Of a stretch of DNA of 64,000 bases, positions 55,740 through 64,000 are shown in pieces. A program made the translations under genes and the position numbers. Each line of letters begins with the position of its first letter. Positions within the stretch are counted from its first letter, which is position 1. The notes beneath the pieces were generated by a model that was not told where the DNA came from, ran no database searches, and worked only from the letters and a program-made list of their open reading frames with translations. This DNA is from Tetmemena sp. SeJ-2015 (taxonomy: Eukaryota > Ciliophora > Spirotrichea > Sporadotrichida > Oxytrichidae): NCBI GenBank assembly GCA_027382625.1, contig JAJKFJ010020708.1:62001-126000 (forward strand), in the 5' to 3' direction.

Positions 55740-56095
55740 ATCAGTTTCCAATTGTGGAACTGTTTTAAGAAAAATAATCTATGAGTATTTAGATTACTAC
55801 GAACTCATTAATTAGTAGAGTTATGAAGAAAGATAAATATTAACTAATCACTCTAACATATTTAGAAATGTAAAGATGCTATTGATATTTGAAGAATAAA
55901 TTTCATATTTTTAAGAATAATAAATTTTAAGAAAGCTCTTATGTTTTTAAAATTAGAGCAGACTCTCTTTAAATTTCTGATACTTTGATCACATTATATT
56001 ACCACAGATACTAAGCCTCATTTTTTTAACTATGATTCACCACCCTGCTTTCGAATTTGAATTAAACTCCCTAGAATACAATTCAGTATTTACCC
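55740..56095 (+). pseudogene. Internally deleted subfamily I member (I3)
   Basis: 55755-55860 matches the F-box region of I1/I2 (ACTGTTTTAAGAAAAATAAT, then TATGAGTATTTAGATTACTA). 56030-56095 matches the last codons of I1 (CACCCTGCTTTCGAATTTGA, then ACTCCCTAGAATA). The roughly 1 kb of repeats in between is gone, and the frame is broken. Confidence 0.6.
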
Positions 56096-56378
56096 ATTAA
56101 AATTAAAAGAAACATTTTTGTGGTAATTCCTTTATTAGATTAATTTTAAAGAAGGAATTTTATTTTTTGGGGCAAATTAAATAAAAAAGTTGTAATTTTT
56201 GAATCCATAAAATATTTCCTACAAAATATAGAAGTTTATTATACGGATAAAATTATAATGAATAATTTATTTATTTATAAATTTTAAATATCTAATTTAA
56301 ATAGACAAATGAAAGATAAATTATTTACAAGATTGTTATAATATATAAAATATCAATATCAAATAGCACTTTTAAAAA

Positions 56379-57930
56379 ATGGAATCTTTAGGAAAAAAAT
56401 AATTATAAGAAATAATAGAATCTTAAATAATCACTGAGTCACAGTTAAGACAAAAATAAATTCACTAGAAAATTAACTTTGCCTAAATTTATCAGGATAA
56501 CAATTTATAGTTTTCTAGATTTGAAAGAATTAAGTTCACTTATTGGTCTGTTGAGCTTGAAAGAAAGGTAAAATTTAGAAACTTCAAAAATTATTGAAGA
56601 TTAGGAGCTTCGATTCCCAAACATTAACACTAATAATCCACATTTTTCTGTAAAGTTAAATGTATTGAAATAAAATTCAAATAAGATTAAAAATGCTCTC
56701 CTTCTTAAACTTTACAAGACATTATATGTTGAACTGCCATTGAAGACACACTTCTTCCCAATAAGATATTTTCAAGTATATTTAATTTATTTAAACTAGG
56801 CCAAAAAATAAATTTAATTAATTAAAAGTTTAGATTTCATAAACTTGGATAATATACTAAGATTATCCAAAACATAGTTCTAAAAATTAGTTATAATAGA
56901 TTTATAATAAATTTGAAATTTTTTTAGAGTATAAAAACTTTTAAACAATTGAGATGAAATAATGCTCACTAGTATTTTCAAAAGCTTGCTAGATAATATA
57001 TTACGATTATCCAAAGCATAGTTCTAAAAATTAGTGGTCAAAGATTTAGAAATTTAATTTTAAATTTTTTTAGAGTATATTAAAGCTTTTCAAACAATTG
57101 AGATGAAATAATGCTTACTAGTATTTTCAAACTAGAAGTACAAGATTTTCAATCAAATAATTATAGGCTAAGATGCCTTGTAGATAAGAAATGTAAATTT
57201 ATCAATTATTAAGAAAGGTTCTAAAGCGCTTTAATAGATACTTTTAAAGATCTTTAAGAATTGGAATTATTTTCTAATTCTGAACTGTTCCTCTGATACA
57301 AGGATTTTAGTTCAGCATACCGATCGTTAAAAGAGCTGAAGCTTGTCTTTAAACTATATTTTAAAAAAGATAATCTGAATAAGACATTACTAAGTAAGTT
57401 ACAGCTAATGAATAATCTCTAAATACTTCATTTGAAATTGAGTTTAAGTTCTTCAATTTAATGTTATGAATTATTTGAATATTTAATCAATAAATTCAAG
57501 CATAAAAATGCAAGAAACTAAAATAAGGCAGCTAAAATTGATTTTGGATGTTGATAATTCTAATTTGTGTATTGATAAATTCACTCTAGATTTGATGGAT
57601 TAACTCTAAGACCTCATGATTGTGTAGGTATTCATTACAGTTAGCAATAATTTTCAAATCATACTTTCTCATTTAGATTTTGAAGTTTATATGACAACGA
57701 CTGTCAATTTATATCCAAAAAGCAAGCAATTTTTCCCTAAAACTTATCAGATATATTTTAAAGATTAAAAATACGCCAATCTTTATAATTTAAAAGTGGA
57801 AGAATAAATAATTGATCCTTCAGAACCTGAGATAATTATTTAGTTAGATAAAAAGAATTACAATAATCTTGAAAACCATTTAAAATAGAAATAACTTGCT
57901 TTTAGTTATCAGTTGAATGAAAAAGTTATT
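56379..57930 (+). pseudogene. F-box/LRR-like family member D, with internal duplication
   Basis: From ATG 56379 an early frame break leads to F-box-like LPKFIRITIYSFLDLKEL, LIGLLSLKERQ, the block ALLLKLYKTLYVELPLKT, then repeats (LRLSKAQFQKLVVKDLEIQ, NLQILHLKLSLSSS). A 144-bp (48-codon) tandem duplication spans about 56848-57140. TGAs and shifts occur in the first duplicated copy and near 57290. The 3' limit is approximate. Confidence 0.6.
56848..57135 (+). repeat. Tandem duplication, 144-bp period
   Basis: GATAATATACTAAGATTATC at 56848 recurs as GATAATATATTACGATTATC at 56992, and both units end in GATGAAATAATGCT.ACTAGT followed by ATTTTCAAA. The period is an exact multiple of three. Confidence 0.8.
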
Positions 57931-58838
57931 AATTTTTGTAGCATATTTAATTAATTAAGAATTTACATATCTCTAAATAATAATTATTTCAACTTAAATA
58001 TTAAAGTAAATATTTTAAGCAGCATTTAATTTTTAAACTAATTGGTTACATTCTGTAAATAAAGGATGGTATAAATTTATTAAAGCATTTTAATTTAAGC
58101 TAAATACAATTAAATAATAAATTTTTAATTATCTACTATCTTAAAGATTATAAAAGTTCCTTCTAAATTTAAAAGATATAATTTTCTCTTAATTTAACAA
58201 ATCAAAATGTACTAATATTTGTAATAAATCAAATTATCAATTATTTTAAGAAAAAGTATCATTCTAAAATAATTAGTTTAATTTCAATTTCACAATGTAA
58301 TTGAATTTAAAATCACGAAGTTTCTAGTTTTTAGATTATTTTGGAATATTGACCTTATTATTGAATTAAAAATCAATAATTATTATATTTATATATAATA
58401 GTGGCCACTATTTATAGAATGCGATCAAATATTTTCTATGAGATGATTACTTCTTTTAAATTCGAAGCGAAGTTTTAAAAATGCATGCTCCTACATAAAT
58501 TTTAGTTCGAATATATGATTCTAACTTAAAATTACAATTATTTGGTTTTGCAATTGATGTGTAATCAGGATATAAAAAATGCCAAAATTAATTTAAAAAT
58601 AAATTTAAAATTTACTACAAATCACAATTAAAAAAATTTAATCTACCAAATCACCAAATTCTAAATATTATTTCATAACTGGCTTCTCATAACTGAGTTC
58701 TATCCTCATCTATCTTTTATAAAAATGTAAATTTATTTAAGCCAACTATTTGAATATTTATTTAAAGATAAAAATGGTATATTTGCAAATTAATTATTCA
58801 CTTTAATATTTAATAAAGGACTTAAATTAGGAAAGACA
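57931..58838. other. AT-rich spacer upstream of the intact gene
   Basis: About 0.9 kb. The last 40 bp before the ATG (AATAAAGGACTTAAATTAGG) resemble those before member B (AAAAGACTTTAAATTAGG), suggesting a shared 5' leader or promoter-proximal element. Confidence 0.45.
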
Positions 58839-60293
58839 ATGAACATGAGCAAGCGCTATTTTGAAGATTTTGAAGATGAGGATGACTTGAATATGACATC
58901 CTAAAATTTTTTTGATATAGACGAACCAGTTGAAGAGGACATAGTTATGACTACTTGCAAATTATAGTTGCCTAAATTCATTAGAATTCTAGTGTATAGC
59001 TATTAAACGTTAAAAATGATCACTATAAAATTAGCATCCATGAATAGGAAAGAAAGACATATGATAGAGCAATCAAGTATATTACTTGATGGAGACCTTA
59101 CGCTTCCAGATATAAAAATTGCTGATGCTAAGTTCTGTCGTCAATTAAAATCATTCAAAAATAAAAAAGCAACCTTCTAAAATTCACTAATCCTCAGAAT
59201 GTACAAAAGAGTAAAAATCTTCTTTTTACCTACTGACAAAGTTCAAATATACGGTTAGGACATTTGTAATTATCTTGATACTTTGTTAAGCAAGATACAG
59301 AGAACAGTGATCTTGGATATATCAGTGAATGAGTAGTCAACAATTTACTTAACTCAGCTTTTAAACTTCTAAAAAGTAGAATTCAATAATCTTGACATCA
59401 GAAAACTAAAAATCAATACATTCGAGTTCAATACCTTAGCTAAGTCATTTAAGACAATAGAAATAGATGATTGTTTTATCATTGATTCTAAAAAACTTTT
59501 TCCCTAAGATGAGTCAAGTAAATATCGATTGAGATGCCTTAAAGATTATTCATTAAATAATGATCGGACTGTCATCAGCCATCCTGAATAATATGATAAG
59601 ATGTTATCAAATTTAGAAGAACTGCAAATTTAATCTTCATCAAAATTTTTTATGAAGACACATGAATTTGCTTAAGCTATTAAAAATCTAAAAAAACTAT
59701 AGCTCGTCTTTAAAAATAATTTCTCTTAAACTGTTTAGCACTCATTACTTGGTTATCTCAATGAAATGACAAACCTTGAATCATTACATTTGAAGTTATG
59801 TTATTTTAGTAAACAAAGTCCGTCAGAAGTTTTTGATTATTTATGTGAGTAATTAGAGCAAAGATAATTATAAGACTTAACTCTAGAGAGGGTTGAATTT
59901 GAAACCTTGGATGGGGATGTTTGTTTGCATCACCTGCTTGATAAGATTACTCTTCTCCAAGGAAAGACTCTTAATTAATTTATAATCAAGACTGGCACAA
60001 ATAGTCAATTAAAGCTAATGAATACACATTTCTAAGTAGAAGAAATAAGGCACTGTGAGTTACAAGCAATACCATATTCTAATAAAACACATAAATAGTA
60101 CTCAGTTAAGAAATATTATATCAAATTCACTGATAGGAGCTAATCGTACTCAAATTAATACAACTTGATAGTCAAAAATAAGAGAATGCATTTATTGAAT
60201 CAATTCATAAATTTTACATTTAGCAGAAAAAGTCAGCTCAAAATGGGTCCTAAGATCATAGATGTTTATTGCAACGGTATTAAAGTATATTGA
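58839..60293 (+). CDS. F-box/LRR-like family member C, intact (484 aa)
   Basis: ATG 58839 to TGA 60291-60293, 484 codons with no TGA and no interruption. An acidic N-terminus (residues 8-36) precedes an F-box-like motif LPKFIRILVYSYQTLKMI at about 44-61, the family block LILRMYKRVKIFFLPTDK, and leucine-rich-type repeats (ILDISVNEQSTIYLTQLL, KLKINTFEFNTLAKSF, NLEELQIQSSSKFFMK, LEQRQLQDLTLERVEFETL). The conserved tail is SRKSQLKMGPKIIDVYC. It is very similar to member B and more distantly to A. F-box proteins recruit targets to SCF ubiquitin ligases; that role here is inference from a short motif and repeat pattern. A second ATG two codons downstream could also start. Confidence 0.85.
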
Positions 60294-61150
60294 AGATTTA
60301 TAAACTAAAACTCACGGAAAGACTAAATTATCAAGAATTAATTTTAAATTTAATTTAAAATCTTATTTAAATTTCAAGTATCCAGTTTTAATTTTATTTA
60401 AATTATTCTAAAATAAAATAAAAGATTAAAAGTATTTACTAAAGAATTAGCAGAAGCCATGAAAAATATTTTTAAATATAAAATAGAAATTAGTTATTAT
60501 TGTTATTTTTATAAATAGGTAAAATATATTTGATTTTATAATTTATGAAAGTCAATTTATTAAATGCTGCTATTTTTAAATTTTTTTAAATTTTTATTAA
60601 AAAGAATTTTTTACAATTTTTAAAAATTTAAAATTTTTAAGAATTTGAAAGAAATAAAAAAAATCCCGTAAAATTAACTATAAAAAAAAAAATAATTGTG
60701 CGATAATCATGATAATGCTTTAGTCTACTCCATGAAACAGAGATTTAAATGTGAACTATTTTCTTTACTGCGCCTATTAAGATAAGTGCCTTATTTTGGT
60801 ATCTATAGGTATTTATCATATCTTAAACTTAATTAATTTTTTTTTATTTTTAAAAAAATAAATTTATTTATCTAAAAAATAAAATCAAAATTAAAAATGG
60901 TTTTAAAAAAAATTTTTAAAAATATATCATTTTTTTTAAATTTTTAAAATTTTTAGCATTTTTAAGAAAAAAAATTTTAAAAAATTTTTAAATACCATTT
61001 TTAATTTAAATGATTTTACTTTTCTTAAAAAAGCAAATTTAGTTTTTAATTAAAGAGGAAATAAATTTATCTAATTTATTAAAATAATTTTAAATAATAT
61101 TCAAAAGGTTTTTAAAATTTTAATAAACTTAATTAAATTTTAAAAATAGA
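60294..61150. other. Low-complexity AT spacer
   Basis: About 0.85 kb, largely A and T runs (60570-61140). Nothing supportable. Confidence 0.5.
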
Positions 61151-61840
61151 ATGCCCTTAAAACTTTCAGCATTAAACATGATAGATTTCGGAAATACAGA
61201 ATATTTTTTAACTTATTCACTTCTTGAGAATCTTTTGGAACTGAGAAAAAATACAGAAATTTTTACTAATCTCGAAATAAGTCGAAAAAATTATAGCTAT
61301 TAGAGAATGAAGAAGATATTAAGTTACAAGAACTTATATTTTAAAAGTATTTCAGTTTACTTTGTAGAAATTCAAGAATCTATCTTCAAACTGCTATTAC
61401 AAAAAGCAATATCCTTGGAGTTTAAATATTGCTGGATCGAATTAGAACCATGCCAATATATTTATGATTGAGAAAATAACAGCATTAAATTTAAAGTGAA
61501 GAATTTTACTTTTGCAGATAGCAAGTTAAATAATTTTGGCTAGAACAGTTATATATTAGCTTTGATGCAATAAATTCCTACTTTCAAAGTAGAACCAACA
61601 GTCCTTAAATTTTTTGAAATAATCTCTGCCTAAAATATATTAAGAATCTTCAATAGTTAATCTTATAAAGCGCAATAGTTCTTGAACAAGATTTTGCAAA
61701 CCATATTTTAGAATTCGAGAACCTTCAAAATGTTGATATTATTTTGGGCAATACTTAAGATTCAGAACTTTATTTTTAAAACTTTGAAATGTAAAATTAA
61801 AAATGAAACTAAAAAATTAGAGAGAATTATCTTCTCATGA
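61151..61840 (+). pseudogene. LRR-like family member E (subfamily I), 5'-truncated
   Basis: Begins MPLKLSALNMIDFGNTEYF, matching the RLPLKL block that follows the F-box linker in I1, I2 and K; the F-box part is missing upstream. Repeats include LEISRKNYSYQRMKKILSYK and LEFKYCWIELEPCQYIYD. An in-frame TGA lies at 61469-61471, and the frame then stays open to TGA 61838-61840. Confidence 0.55.
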
Positions 61841-62984
61841 TATGAAGATCAATATATAATTTTCAAAGTTAAAAATAGTCATCAATTTAAATTAATTTAT
61901 AAAGAAATTCACAGGAATGTTAGCAGAACATAATATAAGTCAAGAACAAATAGATTTATCAGTTAAAATTATTGACTTAGAAATAAAAACGTGGGTTTTT
62001 TAATTTAAAAATAAGTCCCAATAAAACAGAATGAAACCAGTTTAGAATAAAGGAAAGCAAAATGATTCAAGCGTAATTATCAAAAACGAAAAAGAAAAAT
62101 AGAAAATTTAATATCCATTGAATTTTTTAAAAAAAAGGGTATAAAACTCCCATAAAAATTAAATTTTTTTTTATTTGAAAAATAAAATAAAAATTCCTAT
62201 TAATAAAATTTGGGCTTTATAAAATTAAAAATTTTTTAAAATTTAATTTTTTTTTTAAAAATTCCATTTTTTAAAAAATATTTTAATTTTTAGGTTTAAA
62301 AAAGGATTAGAAGAAAACAGTTTTAGTTATTTTCTTCAAATAAAAAAATAAAAATAAACCAATAAAATAACAGGGTTAAATATTTTAAAAAATAGTTAAA
62401 ATTTTTTTTTTTTTTCCCCCCAAAAAAAACTTTTTTAAAAAAATTATTTTAAATCAACTTATAAAAAATAAATTTTTTCCAAAAAGAATTTGCTTAAAAA
62501 ATTTAATAAAATAAAAAGTTTTTTTTTATATTGAATTTTAAATGACTTATAAAATTTAATTTATTTTCTATAAATTAATTTTAAATAAATTTTTTTGTTA
62601 TATTTTTAATAAATGTAAACCCCTTCATATAAAGATTTGTAATAATATTGGATAATCAATCCAGTGCAAATAAGAAAGGAAGATTCGCTAGTCCCAATTT
62701 TATATTGCAGTAGAGATTTATGAAAAATTATACTTTGTAACTGTAAATCTCGATTTAAATTTATAGTAATAAAAAAAAGTAAATTACAAAAAGAAATATA
62801 ATTTTTTTGTGAAATAAAATTAATTTTTGGTTTTATTTAAAATTCTATAATTTTTTAAATTTTAAGCCATAACTTAATAAAATTTTTAAATATTCAAAAG
62901 AAATTTTTATATCAAAATATGTAAATTATAGGGGGTTAATTTTAAGTTGTATAGGCTTAAAGTAAGCTTAAAAGGAAATTAAAA
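61841..62984. other. AT spacer with homopolymer-rich, possibly poor sequence
   Basis: 62100-62600 consists of long A, T and C runs (e.g. 14 T followed by CCCCCC). No features. Confidence 0.45.
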
Positions 62985-63707
62985 TTTTAAAATGGATTTA
63001 AAATAGGGCTCCCCAAAGTGTAAAATTAAATTTATGGCTTTCTTTTCCCTTGCAAAATTATATCCAAAATTGTTTTATTAAGCAAGAAAGAAAGAACATT
63101 GATTACAACTCAATCAACGTATTTTTAAGAGTATGATGTATGGCTAGACATAAACTAAGGACATACAAGGAAATAATTAAAATGAGTTGTGGAAAAGTTG
63201 AAATGGTTTAATAATCAGAATAGATTACCTTTGAAGCTCAAGGTTTTCAGATAGTTAGGCAATTTCTAGTTTTTCAGAGAAGATCATTTTGAATTAATTA
63301 AAGCAATCTCAGAAATAAGAAATTCAGGATGGGCTATCTCTGGATTCTTTGTAGGTTCTGATGCAAAATTTAAACTTTTAGAATAACTTTTAAGCTTAGA
63401 AAACCTGAGATTTAGCAATATGCTTATTTTAAATCAGAAAATCACAGAGCAAAGCTTTACACAAATATTGTAAAGAGTTTAGAAACTAGATATAATATAG
63501 TGCACAATTCAATTGATCACAGAAGAATAAGAAATTTAAAATTTAAGAGTTGAGGAATTGAACTTCAAAAATTTTGAATTTTTAAATTTGAATGTTGATA
63601 ATCCTGGCATTAAATTCTTTAAAGATATAAAAAATATGGAGATAAATATTCCACTTGAGTCAGAGATATTTGCATATTTTAAGCAATTAAAAGGCATAAC
63701 AAGCTGA
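62985..63707 (+). pseudogene. F-box/LRR-like family member K (subfamily I)
   Basis: F-box-like LPKVQNQIYGFLFPCKII then VLLSKKERTLI; the linker LKWFNNQNRLPLKLKVF; repeats (LLEQLLSLENLRFSNMLIL, IQNLRVEELNFKNFEFLNL). In-frame TGAs at 63183 and 63705; the frame continues past the second (LIEKMLNPNKSLKNI) towards the window end. No ATG is evident just upstream of the F-box. Confidence 0.6.
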
Positions 63708-64000
63708 CTCATAGAAAAAATGTTAAACCCCAATAAGAGCTTAAAAAATATTAGACATTAATTTAAAAAATAAAATTTTTACAAATAACTATAAATATGG
63801 ATATTGAAATAGATTTAATTGAATTAAATAAGTAATTATTTTTTTAAAGAGTTCTTTAAATGGGGATGGCAAAATTAAAGAGAATAAAGAAAACGAAATT
63901 TAAAATCATTTAATCTTTTTTTTGAAAAGATTATTTACTTTAAGAAATTGTGAGGAATTTTTATGGATTATTTGAAACTTTTAAATTAAAAAAAATAAAA
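63708..64000. other. Tail of member K and AT-rich spacer
   Basis: About 25 further codons continue the K frame, then AT-rich DNA to the window end. Confidence 0.4.

Noticed and set aside
34..60293. TGA as a regular Trp codon
   Set aside because: Trp is encoded by TGG in the kinase, p22, transposase and member C; member C ends properly at TGA; several in-frame TGAs align with Gly or Phe.
1..64000. CRISPR arrays, bacterial operons, Shine-Dalgarno sites, rRNA genes
   Set aside because: No spaced direct repeats, no bacterial gene families, no rRNA-like sequence; the genetic code and introns are those of a ciliate.

Overview
The window reads as germline (micronuclear) DNA of a ciliate, most likely a hypotrich (Oxytricha/Stylonychia-like). 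Four observations support this. (1) Every gene I can recognise stays open only if TAA and TAG are read as glutamine and TGA as the single stop. (2) The DNA is very AT-rich, with coding islands of higher GC. (3) Several degraded DDE transposons match the layout of telomere-bearing elements (TBE): a DDE transposase, a small second ORF and a protein-kinase ORF, with inverted repeats ending in decayed G4T4-like tracts. (4) One large gene is cut into segments whose ends share 3-6 bp repeats; removing the intervening DNA plus one repeat copy restores the frame. Those repeats behave as MDS/IES pointers. The species assignment is inference.

Layout. 0-0.03 kb: last codons of a family gene. 0.76-3.7 kb: complete but decayed TBE-like element (copy 1). 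4.8-20 kb: tandem cluster of decayed members of a divergent F-box/leucine-rich-repeat-like family, all on the + strand. 20.6-20.8 kb: solo TBE end. 21.8-23.5 kb: second, divergent TBE-like element with a broken transposase and an intact, intron-containing small ORF. 24.6-35.3 kb: a large beta-helix/multipass membrane-protein gene on the - strand, split by internal eliminated segments, with a truncated TBE fragment carrying an open kinase ORF lodged in a long interruption. 37.3-38.4 kb: a perfect 1.08-kb palindrome. 42.1-42.6 kb: a fold-back repeat. 38-51 kb is otherwise gene-poor with a few uncertain open stretches. 51.4 kb: another TBE end. 51.9-52.6 kb: glycine cleavage H-protein gene with two introns and disabling changes. 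52.9-64 kb: a second cluster of the F-box/LRR-like family, including the only intact member (58839-60293, 484 aa).

How it fits together. The membrane-protein gene looks like a macronuclear-destined gene in its unprocessed form. The F-box/LRR-like genes have uninterrupted reading frames and sit beside transposons, which would fit germline-limited genes. Most are disabled by TGA codons or one-base shifts, and some of those shifts fall in homopolymers and could be assembly errors. Because TGA is the only stop and the DNA is AT-rich, chance ORFs run long; entries resting on openness alone carry low confidence.
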